DNA of 64,000 nt from Gulosibacter chungangensis (GTDB lineage Bacteria > Actinomycetota > Actinomycetes > Actinomycetales > Microbacteriaceae): positions 248,001-312,000 of the forward strand of contig NZ_WBKB01000001.1 of NCBI RefSeq assembly GCF_008831155.1, read 5' to 3'. Under the pieces are notes generated by a model. The model was not told the origin of the DNA. It was given only the letters and a program-made list of their open reading frames with translations, and did not search any database. Of this stretch, positions 25,459-34,509 are shown piece after piece. Position numbers and translations under genes: made by a program. Every line of letters begins with the position of its first letter. Positions within the stretch are counted from its first letter, which is position 1.

Positions 25459-28400
25459 ATGACGGAATCGCGAGACATGGCAGCGTTCGGGGAGGCGACG
25501 CGCACCTGGTTCTTGGGTGCGTTCGAGCAGCCGACCCGCGCGCAACGCGAGGCCTGGGAAGCGATCGCGACCGGCAGCCACACGCTCGTGGTCGCGCCGA
25601 CCGGCTCTGGCAAGACCCTCGCGGCGTTTCTCTGGGCGCTGGATCGGCTCATCCATGATACTGAGGTGGCGACCGAGCCTCGCAAGCCCGGCACGCGCAT
25701 CCTCTATATCTCGCCGCTGAAGGCGCTCGGGGTCGACGTCGAGCGGAACCTCAACGCACCGCTGGTGGGCATCGACCAGACCGCGAAGCGACTTGGGCTG
25801 CCGGCGAATGCGATCTCGGTCGGGGTCCGCTCGGGCGACACGAAGCCCGCCGAGCGCCGCCGGCTGCAGGCAAACCCGCCGGATGTGCTGATCACCACGC
25901 CCGAGTCGCTCTACCTCATGCTCACGTCCAGCGCCCGCGAGGGACTGCGAGCCGTCGACACCGTGATCGTCGATGAGGTGCACGCCCTCGCCGATTCCAA
26001 ACGAGGGACACACCTCGCGCTCTCGCTCGAACGGCTGGATGCGCTGCTCACCTCGCCCGCGCAACGCATCGGCTTGTCAGCGACGGTGCGGCCGCTCGAG
26101 ACGGTTGCGAAATTCCTCGGCGGCGCGGCTCCTGTGAAGATCGTCGCTCCCCCAAGTGAGAAGGCGTTCGATCTCAAGGTGGTCGTGCCGGTGGAGGATC
26201 TCAGTGATCTCGGTACGGTCGGAGGTCCCGGGCGGTCCGCGCGCGACGAAGGTGCCTCACAAAACCAGCACGCGCAGGACGATGACATTGTGTTCGGCGA
26301 CTCCACCCAGTCCACCGATCCCCGCCACGGCTCGATCTGGCCGCATATTGAAGCGGAGATCGTCGACCGTGTGCTCGAACACCGCTCCACGATCGTGTTC
26401 GTGAATTCCCGGGGCCTTGCGGAACGGCTCACCGCAAACCTCAATGAGGAGTATCGCTCGCGTCTTGCCGAGGCTGCGGCACAGGCGGAATTCGCTGCCG
26501 CCACCGACAGTAACTCCAACGCCGACAGCGCTGCCGCCACCGATAGCCGCGCCACCGCCGATAGCAATTCCGCGAGCGCCGCGTCCCATGGCCCCGAAGC
26601 CAGTCTGCGAGGGGAAGCCAGCCCGCGAAGACACGCCAACCCGCAAACCGACGGCGCGCCGCACGACGAGGACACCCTCGCGCGCACTCACCACGGTTCA
26701 ATGTCGAAGACCACGCGCGCCGCGGTCGAGGAGGCGCTGAAGTCCGGTGAGCTGCGCTGCGTGGTCGCGACCTCGAGCCTGGAACTCGGCATCGACATGG
26801 GCGATGTGGAGCTCGTGATCCAAGTGGAGGCGCCACCTTCGGTCGCCTCGGGGCTGCAGCGGCTCGGACGTGCGGGCCACCAGGTCGGCGGCACTTCGCG
26901 CGGGGTGATGTTGCCGAAGCATCGGGCGGATGTGCTGAATTCGGCGGTGGTCGCGGCAAGAATGCTTTCGGGCACGATCGAGCGCATTGAGCTGATCGAG
27001 AACCCGCTGGATGTGCTGGCTCAGCAGATCATCGCCGCCTCCGCGGTGGATGCCTGGGCGGTGGATGATTGGCTCGCGCTGGCCAGAAAAGCTTCCTCCT
27101 ATCAGCGGCTTTCGCGAGCGCTGCTCGACTCGGTATTGGACCTCCTGGCCGGCCGCTATCCCTCGGATGAGTTCGCACACCTGCGTCCGCGAATCGTTTG
27201 GGATCGTGACGCCGATACCTTTACGGGCCGACCCGGCGCACAGCGACTTGCGGTGACCGGCGGCGGCACCATCCCCGACCGCGGCATGTACGGGGTATTC
27301 ATGTACACCGGTGCCGAGGACGGTCCGGAATCCGAGGACGGCACCACCGCATCCAGCCGCCGCCCCGCGGGTACTCGCGTGGGTGAACTTGACGAGGAAA
27401 TGGTCTACGAATCCCGCGTGGGCGACGTGATCGCACTCGGCTCGACTTCCTGGCGCATCCGCGAAATCGGGCCCGACCGGGTGCGGGTCACGCCCGCGTT
27501 CGGGCAGCCGGGTCGGCTGCCGTTCTGGCACGGCGATTCGATCGGGCGGCCAGCCGAGCTCGGTGCCGCGATTGGCGAGATGAGTCGAGCGATTGCGACG
27601 AAGGATGCGGTACCGGAGGGTCTCGAGGAAGTCCTCGACGAGCATGCGGCCACGAATCTTGTCGCCTATATTCGCGAGCAGGGCGAGGCTACCGGACAGG
27701 TGCCGAGCGACCGGGTGCTGGTGGTGGAGCGTAACCGCGATGAGCTCGGCGACTGGCGCGTAGTGCTGCATTCCCCTTTCGGTCGCCGCGTGCACGCACC
27801 CTGGGCGTTACTAGTGACCGCGCGGGTTCGCGAGCGCTTCGGGATGGAGGGATCGGCCGTCGCGAGTGATGACGGGATCGTGGTGCGCATCCCCGATATT
27901 GATGCCGACCCGCCCGGCGCGGAACTGTTCGTGTTCGAACGCGAAGAGATTAAGCCGACCGTCACTCGCGAGGTGGGCGCATCGGCGCTCTTTGCTGCCC
28001 GGTTCCGCGAGAATGCTGCGCGGGCGCTGCTGCTGCCGCGTCTGCATCCGGGAAAGCGCTCACCACTCTGGCAGCAGCGACTGCGGGCTGCGCAGCTCCT
28101 CGAGGTGGCCCGTCGCTATCCGGAATTTCCGATCATCCTCGAGACCGTGCGTGAGGTGCTCAACGACGTCTACGATCTCGAAGCGTTCACCGAACTGATC
28201 GCCCGCATCGAATCGCGCGAGGTGCGGATCACCGAGGTGGTCACCCCAGAGCCATCGCCGTTCGCACGCAATCTGCTGTTCGGCTACGTCGGGCAGTTTC
28301 TCTATGAGGGAGATCAGCCCCTCGCCGAGCGTCGCGCCGCCGCGCTCAACCTCGACGCGAACCTGCTTTCCGAGCTACTCGGCGCGACTTCGCTGCGGGA

Positions 28401-30417
28401 ACTCCTCGATCAGGATGCGATCGACGACGTGGCAGCGGAACTGCAGAAGCGCGCGCCCGGGTTTCGGGCGCGCGACCTCGAGGGGGTTGCGGACCTGTTG
28501 CGATTGCTCGGGCCACTGAGCGAGACGGAAATTCTCGAGCGGTTTGGGGAGGATGCGGGACTGATGGATTCGGCGGAGTCCGCATCGCCAGAAGGCTCCG
28601 AGGCCAGTGCGAGTGATCCTTCCCGGCTGGCAGAAGTCCAGGCCGCGATGCCGGGCATCGCCCGCCTCGAAGAGGTTCAGGAGACCGTCACGCGTCTCGT
28701 CGACAGCAAGCGCGCCCTACGCCTGCGCATTGCGGGTACTGAGTGTGTGGCCGCGATCGAGGACGCCGCTCGCCTCCGCGATGCCCTCGGCACCCCGATT
28801 CCGATCGGCGTACCCGCGGCCTTCCTCGCGCCCGTTGAAGACCCGCTCGGCGATCTCGTCGCCCGGTTCGCACGCACGAACCCGCCGTTTACCACCGCCG
28901 AGGTCGCTGAACGCCTTGGAATCGGCCAGTCTGTCGCACTCGCTGCCTTGCAACAACTCGAGCTCTCCCACCGGATCGTGCGGGGTGAATTCACGCCTGC
29001 CCGAGTCGGTGAGGAATGGGTCGATGACCGGGTGTTGCGGCGCATCCGGGCCCGCACCCTCGCCAAGCTGCGGCACGAGGTCGAACCGGTTTCACAGGCT
29101 GCCTACGCGAGATTCTTAACCGAGTGGCAGCAGCTCGATGGCGACCTGCGGGGCGTGGATGGTGTATTCACCGTGATCGACCAACTGCAGGGCGCGCAGA
29201 TTCCGGCCTCGGCATGGGAGTCGCTGATCCTGCCCGCTCGGGTGCGCGACTACTCCCCCGGGATGCTCGATGAGCTGATCATTTCGGGCGAGGTTCGCTG
29301 GCACGGGCACAGCGAAATCGGCCGCGCCGACGGGTGGCTGAGCCTGCACCTGAGCGATACCGAGCACCTCACCTTCGAGCGTCCGGAACTGCCCGAGGAT
29401 GCATCCCCACTGGCAAAGCGTGTCGCCGCAGTCCTCGCGCGCGGCGGGGCGATGTTCCTGCCGCAGATCGTGACCGAGCTGACGGTTCAGACTGGCCTGG
29501 GCCCCGCATCCGCGCCGCCCTCACTCGAAGAAATTGCGGATGCGCTGTGGGAGTTGGCCTGGTTCGGAATCGCCTCGAGCGACTCGCTTGTCCCACTGCG
29601 GGCGCTGTTGGCCGGGCAGGTGGGGGCGCGGAGTTCCTCGAGCCGGTCGGCACCTTCGCACCGCACCGCGCGGCAGCCCGCGCGCGGACGCTCATTCCGG
29701 TCGTGGGCTGCCGAACGGAAGGCCGCACAGGTGCCACCTCGGGCAGCTGGTCGTTGGTCGCTAGCGGAATCCTTCGCCGAAGACGCGACTGTGAAAGCGC
29801 AAGCTGGCGCCGAACTGCAGTTGGACCGCTACGGGGTGGTGACTCGTGGTTCCGTGGAGGCCACCGGGATAGAAGGCGGCTTTGCGCTTGCCTACCGAGT
29901 GCTCGCGAAATTTGAGGAGGCCGGTCGCGCACGGCGCGGCTATTTCATCGCCGGACTCGGCGCCGCACAGTTCGCGACGGCCGGGGCGATCGACGCGCTG
30001 CGGCGTGCGGATGACGACCGTTTCGAGGAGAAACCACCGCTTCGAGCCGTCACGCTTGCCGCGACCGATCCGGCAAACCCCTACGGTGCGGCGCTACCCT
30101 GGCCCGAGCATGAGTCCACGCATCGGCCGGGGCGAAAGGCTGGCGGGCTCGTAACGCTCGTGGACGGTGAGCTGATGCTGTACGTGGAGCGCGGCGGGAA
30201 AACTTTGCTGTCATTCCTTGAGTCGGACTCTTTCGAGAACAACCCCGTCGCCCGAGCCGCCGCTGAATCGCTTGCCGAAACGGTGCGCCGGGCACGCATC
30301 CCCAACCTCGTGATCGAGAAAATCAACGGCGCCTATGCTCTCGAGGCGCCACTCGCGAGACTCCTCACCGATGCCGGTTTCGGGCAAATCCCGCGCGGCC
30401 TGCGGATGCGACTCTAA
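25459..30417 (+). CDS. lhr: Lhr-type ATP-dependent DNA helicase
   Basis: A very long superfamily 2 helicase of about 1,652 residues. Walker A is A46-PTGSGK-T53 and the DEVH box is at 172-175. The LSAT motif, GLAERL, HHGSMSK and LQRLGRAGHQVGG follow, then the Lhr winged-helix and core domains and a long C-terminal region shared with actinobacterial Lhr. The family unwinds 3'-tailed DNA and RNA:DNA hybrids and is linked to DNA repair. ATG 25459 gives the family-like MTES start; GTG 25408, GTG 25441 and ATG 25477 are alternatives. A low-complexity Ala/Asp/Ser/Asn insert of about 65 residues (near 345-410) precedes motif IV/V. The Nei gene follows 8 bp later. Confidence 0.93.
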   Translation: MTESRDMAAFGEATRTWFLGAFEQPTRAQREAWEAIATGSHTLVVAPTGSGKTLAAFLWALDRLIHDTEVATEPRKPGTRILYISPLKALGVDVERNLNAPLVGIDQTAKRLGLPANAISVGVRSGDTKPAERRRLQANPPDVLITTPESLYLMLTSSAREGLRAVDTVIVDEVHALADSKRGTHLALSLERLDALLTSPAQRIGLSATVRPLETVAKFLGGAAPVKIVAPPSEKAFDLKVVVPVEDLSDLGTVGGPGRSARDEGASQNQHAQDDDIVFGDSTQSTDPRHGSIWPHIEAEIVDRVLEHRSTIVFVNSRGLAERLTANLNEEYRSRLAEAAAQAEFAAATDSNSNADSAAATDSRATADSNSASAASHGPEASLRGEASPRRHANPQTDGAPHDEDTLARTHHGSMSKTTRAAVEEALKSGELRCVVATSSLELGIDMGDVELVIQVEAPPSVASGLQRLGRAGHQVGGTSRGVMLPKHRADVLNSAVVAARMLSGTIERIELIENPLDVLAQQIIAASAVDAWAVDDWLALARKASSYQRLSRALLDSVLDLLAGRYPSDEFAHLRPRIVWDRDADTFTGRPGAQRLAVTGGGTIPDRGMYGVFMYTGAEDGPESEDGTTASSRRPAGTRVGELDEEMVYESRVGDVIALGSTSWRIREIGPDRVRVTPAFGQPGRLPFWHGDSIGRPAELGAAIGEMSRAIATKDAVPEGLEEVLDEHAATNLVAYIREQGEATGQVPSDRVLVVERNRDELGDWRVVLHSPFGRRVHAPWALLVTARVRERFGMEGSAVASDDGIVVRIPDIDADPPGAELFVFEREEIKPTVTREVGASALFAARFRENAARALLLPRLHPGKRSPLWQQRLRAAQLLEVARRYPEFPIILETVREVLNDVYDLEAFTELIARIESREVRITEVVTPEPSPFARNLLFGYVGQFLYEGDQPLAERRAAALNLDANLLSELLGATSLRELLDQDAIDDVAAELQKRAPGFRARDLEGVADLLRLLGPLSETEILERFGEDAGLMDSAESASPEGSEASASDPSRLAEVQAAMPGIARLEEVQETVTRLVDSKRALRLRIAGTECVAAIEDAARLRDALGTPIPIGVPAAFLAPVEDPLGDLVARFARTNPPFTTAEVAERLGIGQSVALAALQQLELSHRIVRGEFTPARVGEEWVDDRVLRRIRARTLAKLRHEVEPVSQAAYARFLTEWQQLDGDLRGVDGVFTVIDQLQGAQIPASAWESLILPARVRDYSPGMLDELIISGEVRWHGHSEIGRADGWLSLHLSDTEHLTFERPELPEDASPLAKRVAAVLARGGAMFLPQIVTELTVQTGLGPASAPPSLEEIADALWELAWFGIASSDSLVPLRALLAGQVGARSSSSRSAPSHRTARQPARGRSFRSWAAERKAAQVPPRAAGRWSLAESFAEDATVKAQAGAELQLDRYGVVTRGSVEATGIEGGFALAYRVLAKFEEAGRARRGYFIAGLGAAQFATAGAIDALRRADDDRFEEKPPLRAVTLAATDPANPYGAALPWPEHESTHRPGRKAGGLVTLVDGELMLYVERGGKTLLSFLESDSFENNPVARAAAESLAETVRRARIPNLVIEKINGAYALEAPLARLLTDAGFGQIPRGLRMRL

Positions 30418-30425
30418 GGACGACG

Positions 30426-31253
30426 ATGCCAGAGGGAGATTCCGCGTACCGCGCAGCCAAGAACCTGCACCGCTCGCTGACGGGGCGCTCGGTGAACCGC
30501 TTCGAGTTGCGCGTGCCGAAACTCGCGACCGCCTCGCTGCTCGGCGAAGAAATTCGCGGGGTGGATGCGCGGGGCAAGCACGTCCTGCTGCGCATCGGTG
30601 AGTACACGGTGCAGTCTCATTTCGGGATGGACGGGTCTTGGCGCATCGTTCCGCCAGCTTCCGCGGCACGAGCTGCTGGAAGGCGACCACGCCGCGGGCC
30701 GACGATTGCCTGGCCCGCTGCCCACCGCATCCGCGCAATCATCGGTACGGATGCGGCGATCGCCCTGGGCATCGATCTTGCGAAGCTTGATATGTGGCCG
30801 ACAGCCGACGAGGAGGAACACCTCGGCTGGCTTGGTCCCGACCTCCTCGCCGAGACTCCCGATCTTGCCGAAGCGATCCGAAGGATCCAGCAGCAACCCG
30901 ACCGCGAGATCACCGCCGCACTACTCGACCAGCGGAACCTTGCCGGGCTCGGCAATGAGTACGTCACGGAAATGTGTTTTCTGCTGGGTGTGCTGCCGAG
31001 CAGAACGGTGCGTGAATGCGGCGACATTGCGGAATGGGTAAGGCTCGGTCGCAGGCTGCTCCTCGCCAACCGCGACCGCGTCGACCGCACCTTCACCGGT
31101 GACTTGCGTCGGCCGACCTATGTATTCGGCAGGGCGGGTCAGCCGTGTCGCCGCTGCGGCACAATCATTCTCGAGGGCAAGCATGCATCCGGCAGCAAAC
31201 AGCCGGGAGCCACCGTTCGCAACGCGGCTTGGTGTCCCAACTGCCAGTGCTGA
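30426..31253 (+). CDS. nei: Fpg/Nei-family DNA glycosylase (endonuclease VIII-like)
   Basis: A 275-residue base-excision repair enzyme. The N-terminus MPEGDSAYRAA supplies the catalytic Pro2 and Glu3. The conserved Lys is in RGKHVLLR, and the H2TH region contains LLDQRNLAGLGNEY. The C-terminal zinc finger has CRRCG and WCPNCQ. It removes oxidised pyrimidines and nicks the strand. It starts 8 bp after lhr, the same lhr-nei neighbourhood as in mycobacteria, supporting a joint repair role. Confidence 0.93.
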   Translation: MPEGDSAYRAAKNLHRSLTGRSVNRFELRVPKLATASLLGEEIRGVDARGKHVLLRIGEYTVQSHFGMDGSWRIVPPASAARAAGRRPRRGPTIAWPAAHRIRAIIGTDAAIALGIDLAKLDMWPTADEEEHLGWLGPDLLAETPDLAEAIRRIQQQPDREITAALLDQRNLAGLGNEYVTEMCFLLGVLPSRTVRECGDIAEWVRLGRRLLLANRDRVDRTFTGDLRRPTYVFGRAGQPCRRCGTIILEGKHASGSKQPGATVRNAAWCPNCQC

Positions 31254-31330
31254 TCGGCGGGCAGAACGACCAACTGTGACCTGCGGTCGCCACAGGAGAG
31301 ACTCCAGCCGGCACCTTTAGGCTGGGGAGC

Positions 31331-31381
31331 ATGCCTTACCCCGCAGCCGCGCACGCCTCGAGCCCAGCAACCGTCCGATGA
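31331..31381 (+). CDS. Possible 16-codon leader ORF coupled to the esterase gene
   Basis: ATG 31331 is preceded by GGGGAG and encodes MPYPAAAHASSPATVR. Its TGA overlaps the esterase ATG (ATGA). The esterase itself has no visible ribosome binding site, so this mini-ORF may deliver ribosomes to it. Confidence 0.4.
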   Translation: MPYPAAAHASSPATVR

Positions 31382-32352
31382 ACCCGCTCATGAAGGCGGC
31401 CTTGGGACTCTTCGCCGCACCCCGGATCGACATGCGTGAAGACTACGGAAAGGTCCGCCGCGCACAGCGTTGGTTCGCATCCCTCTGGCGACCTGGCCTG
31501 CGAAATTCCTACCGGCAAACCACCGCAACCGTCGGCGACCGCAAAATTCGGGTGCGCATTTTCCAGCCAATCGAACGGCGCGGCGACGACATTCTGCTGT
31601 TCTTCCACGGCGGCGGCTGGGTCACCGGCGACATCGAAACCTACACCACCACCTGCCGGGCGATGGCCGAACTCACCGGCTGCCCCGTGGCCTCGGTGAA
31701 CTACCGGCTTGCGCCTGAGCATCCATACCCCGCGGGGCTCGAAGACTGCTACGGCATCACCAAGCAACTATTGGAGGAGCCGCAGCGGGCCGGCATTTCG
31801 GATGCGCGAAATATTGTCCTGGTCGGGGATTCGGCTGGTGGCAACCTCGCTGCGGCGGTGTCGCTCCGGTTGCGTGATGAGGGCCATGTCGGGGTCACCC
31901 GGCAAATCTTGCTCTATCCGGTCACGCATTGGGATCACGATCCGACCACGTCCCCATTCGATTCGGTGCGCGAATATGGCGAGCATTTGCGGCTTACCAA
32001 TGCCGAGGTGCAGGCATATATGGACCTCTATGTTCCGGATGCGCAGGCCCAGCGCGAGCCCTATGTGTCGCCGCTGATGGCGAAGGATTTTTCTGACCAG
32101 CCACGGACCCTGCTGATTTCGGCAGGGTGGGACTTGCTGCGTGACGAGGGCGAGGCCTACGGCAAGGCGCTGCAGGATGCGGGCAACGAGGTTCAGGTTC
32201 ACCGCGTACCCGAGGCTCTGCACGGGTTCATTCAGCTGCCGCGGTTCACGCGACAGATGCGGGATGCTTACGAGGTCATCAACGCATTCCTCGATGAACC
32301 CGAGCACCGGCACGACGCTGCCAAACAGCCAGAAGCGGGCCCCGGCGCATGA
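31378..32352 (+). CDS. Alpha/beta hydrolase of the hormone-sensitive-lipase (HSL) family
   Basis: A 324-residue esterase. The oxyanion motif HGGGW starts at His77, the nucleophile elbow GDSAGG has Ser152, and the Asp in the SAGWDLLRDEG region and His in LHGFIQLP complete the triad. The family hydrolyses short acyl esters. The stop overlaps the start of the condensation-like gene (ATGA), which in turn overlaps a zinc-ribbon membrane protein. These form a tight three-gene cassette, probably acting on one lipid or ester. No signal peptide is seen, so it is cytoplasmic or membrane-associated. Confidence 0.88.
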   Translation: MNPLMKAALGLFAAPRIDMREDYGKVRRAQRWFASLWRPGLRNSYRQTTATVGDRKIRVRIFQPIERRGDDILLFFHGGGWVTGDIETYTTTCRAMAELTGCPVASVNYRLAPEHPYPAGLEDCYGITKQLLEEPQRAGISDARNIVLVGDSAGGNLAAAVSLRLRDEGHVGVTRQILLYPVTHWDHDPTTSPFDSVREYGEHLRLTNAEVQAYMDLYVPDAQAQREPYVSPLMAKDFSDQPRTLLISAGWDLLRDEGEAYGKALQDAGNEVQVHRVPEALHGFIQLPRFTRQMRDAYEVINAFLDEPEHRHDAAKQPEAGPGA

Positions 32353-33785
32353 CCGATGGGGCACCTACGCGACGGAATTGGGTGCGGCTCGACAACGCAT
32401 CCAATATCTTTCTGGCAGCCCGCAGCACCACCGACCCGAAGGTTTTCCGGATGAGTGTGGAGGTCGATCACGAGGTTGACCCCATGTTGCTGCAAGCCGC
32501 ACTCGATGAGACCTACGATCGTTTTCCGCTCTTTCATGCCGTGTTGCGGCGCGGAATCTTTTGGTATTACCTGCAAGACAGCGATCTTCGGCCCACCGTC
32601 GCGGAGGACGATCAGTACACCTGCTTCCCGATCTATCAGACCGACCGCCGGAATCTCTTGTTCCGCATCCTCTATTACCGGCGCCGTATCATCCTGGAGA
32701 TCTTTCACGCGCTCTCGGACGGCACCGGGGCGCTGTGGTTCGTCTCGGACCTGGTGACCGCCTATTTGCGGCTGAAATATCCAGACGAAGCACCGTCCGA
32801 GGTCAGCAATGCGGATGCGCCGCTTACTGAGCCGGAGGAGTCGCTGGCACAGACTCGTGGTCTCGTGCCGGATAGTTTTAGTCACCATTTCCGTCAGCAT
32901 CGGAAGCAAGATCATCCAACCGCGGATTTCGATCACGTTGCAGCTGCGGCTACTGCTGAAACCGAAGCTGTGTCGGAAGCTGCGAAGGCACCGGTTGGTT
33001 CGGATTCCCGGTTGCGAGCTCTACTGCGCAGACCCGAGCAGAAGGTGTATCGGGTTCGAGGAGCTCGAACGCCGGATAACCGCGCGCGGGCTGTGGAGCT
33101 CACGGTCAACGCGAAGGCTGCGCTTGGGTTGGCCCGTGCCGAAGGGGTGTCGTTGACGACCTACCTCACCGCGCTGTTCTTCGAATCGATTCGCCGCTCG
33201 GCGGGTGACCTGGGCGATGCGCCCACAATGTCAGCTTCGATTCCGGTGAATCTGCGGCAGTTCTTCCCTTCCACCTCGGCCCGAAATTTTTTCGCGACCG
33301 TCCACGTCGAACACACGTATGGGGAGGGCTCCGACGATTTGGGATCGATCGCTCGAAATCTCGAGGAAGATTTCCGCCCGAAGGCGACTCCCGAGGCACT
33401 GGAGCAGAAACTTCGCCAGCTGATCCGGCTCGAGCGGCATCAGGTCATCCGTATTATTCCGCGGCCGTTCAAGGATGTGATTCTCCGGCTCCTCAATTGG
33501 GGTAATAACCGCGGTCTCACCGTCGCGATTTCAAACCTCGGGCGTGTGAGCCTTCCAGAGCCGGCGGATAGTCACGTCGATCGGATGTATTTCCATGTCT
33601 CCGCAGTTCGACCACAGTTCTGTGCGATGAGTCACGGAAACCAGCTCACAATTAGCTTTACTTCGCCCTTCGTCGAGACCGGGCATATTCAGGAATTTGC
33701 ACGACACCTCACGGAGCACGGCGTTGAGGTTTGTGTTGCCGCAGCCGCCGTTACCGAGGAAGAGATCGCGGAGCTTTCTTCATGA
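32349..33785 (+). CDS. Condensation/alcohol acetyltransferase-like protein
   Basis: A 478-residue protein of the chloramphenicol-acetyltransferase-like condensation fold. The catalytic HxxxDG motif is H120-ALSD-G125, and a C-terminal half carries MSASIPVNLRQFFPS and ISNLGRVSLPEP, the counterpart of the DFG-side structural motif. Such proteins move acyl groups between alcohols, thioesters or glycolipids. A variable Ala/Glu-rich linker lies near residues 155-230. It is joined to the esterase and the next gene by 4-bp overlaps. The acceptor is unknown. Confidence 0.75.
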   Translation: MTDGAPTRRNWVRLDNASNIFLAARSTTDPKVFRMSVEVDHEVDPMLLQAALDETYDRFPLFHAVLRRGIFWYYLQDSDLRPTVAEDDQYTCFPIYQTDRRNLLFRILYYRRRIILEIFHALSDGTGALWFVSDLVTAYLRLKYPDEAPSEVSNADAPLTEPEESLAQTRGLVPDSFSHHFRQHRKQDHPTADFDHVAAAATAETEAVSEAAKAPVGSDSRLRALLRRPEQKVYRVRGARTPDNRARAVELTVNAKAALGLARAEGVSLTTYLTALFFESIRRSAGDLGDAPTMSASIPVNLRQFFPSTSARNFFATVHVEHTYGEGSDDLGSIARNLEEDFRPKATPEALEQKLRQLIRLERHQVIRIIPRPFKDVILRLLNWGNNRGLTVAISNLGRVSLPEPADSHVDRMYFHVSAVRPQFCAMSHGNQLTISFTSPFVETGHIQEFARHLTEHGVEVCVAAAAVTEEEIAELSS

Positions 33786-34438
33786 ACGGTTGCGAGGCCT
33801 GCAAGGTCACCATCGAAGGTGCTTGGATGCGCTGCCCGCTGTGCGGAGCATCCACCACGGGTACGGCGACGACGAGTCCTTTGCCTGCCGTGCCGCTCAA
33901 GTTTTCGCGGCGTCGATTGTTGACGGTGCTCGCCTTTAGTTCGTTGGGGCTGGTGGTCGGGTCCTTCGCTGTGCAGCTGTTTTTTGGGCACGACGGTGTT
34001 GGCGTTGTCCGATCGATTTGGCTGGGTGTGATGGCGATGTGGCTGGTTGTGCTCACGGCCGTTCGTAAGCGTCGCAATGTGGCGAAGAGCACGGTGTATC
34101 TCGTGCTGATCGTGGGCTTGATTTGTGTGTATTGGGACTATCTCACCGGCTGGAACGCCTGGAGCCTGACGTATGCGGTGCCCATCATGAGTGCTTCGGC
34201 GGTTGTGGGGCTATTGATCGCTGTTCGCCTGATGCGAATGGAACTCGGCGAGTATCTGGTTTATAGCGGGGTGACCGCACTGCTCGGGCTGCTGCCGATT
34301 CTTTTTCTGGTGTTTGGTTGGGTCACGAACCCGGTGCCGTCAATCATTTGCGTAGTGCTGAGCGCGATTATCTTGGTGCTGCAGTTGGTTCGAATCCGCT
34401 CAGTTGGTCACGAGCTCGGGAAACGCTTCCACCTCTAG
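33782..34438 (+). CDS. Zinc-ribbon membrane protein (DUF6320-like)
   Basis: A 218-residue protein with an N-terminal zinc ribbon (CEACKVTIEGAWMRCPLCG, two CxxC pairs) followed by about six membrane helices and a short basic tail. It begins within the stop of the acyltransferase-like gene (ATGA). This is the membrane component of the cassette. The DUF6320 assignment rests on the ribbon-plus-helices layout and neighbourhood, not on a search. Confidence 0.7.
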   Translation: MNGCEACKVTIEGAWMRCPLCGASTTGTATTSPLPAVPLKFSRRRLLTVLAFSSLGLVVGSFAVQLFFGHDGVGVVRSIWLGVMAMWLVVLTAVRKRRNVAKSTVYLVLIVGLICVYWDYLTGWNAWSLTYAVPIMSASAVVGLLIAVRLMRMELGEYLVYSGVTALLGLLPILFLVFGWVTNPVPSIICVVLSAIILVLQLVRIRSVGHELGKRFHL

Positions 34439-34466
34439 GTGAGACCAGCCTCAATGCGCATGTAAT

Positions 34467-34503
34467 CCTTTGGTTGACAGATCATGTCAACCAAAGGTTT
34501 ACT
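34467..34503 (+). promoter_or_regulatory. Perfect palindromic operator overlapping a promoter
   Basis: A perfect 13-bp inverted repeat (34467-34479 and 34485-34497) surrounds GATCA. The left arm contains a consensus -35 TTGACA (34474-34479), and a -10-like TTTACT (34498-34503) follows 18 bp later. The predicted start of transcription falls at the ATG 34510, implying a leaderless mRNA under repressor control. Confidence 0.65.
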
Positions 34504-34509
34504 TATTGC

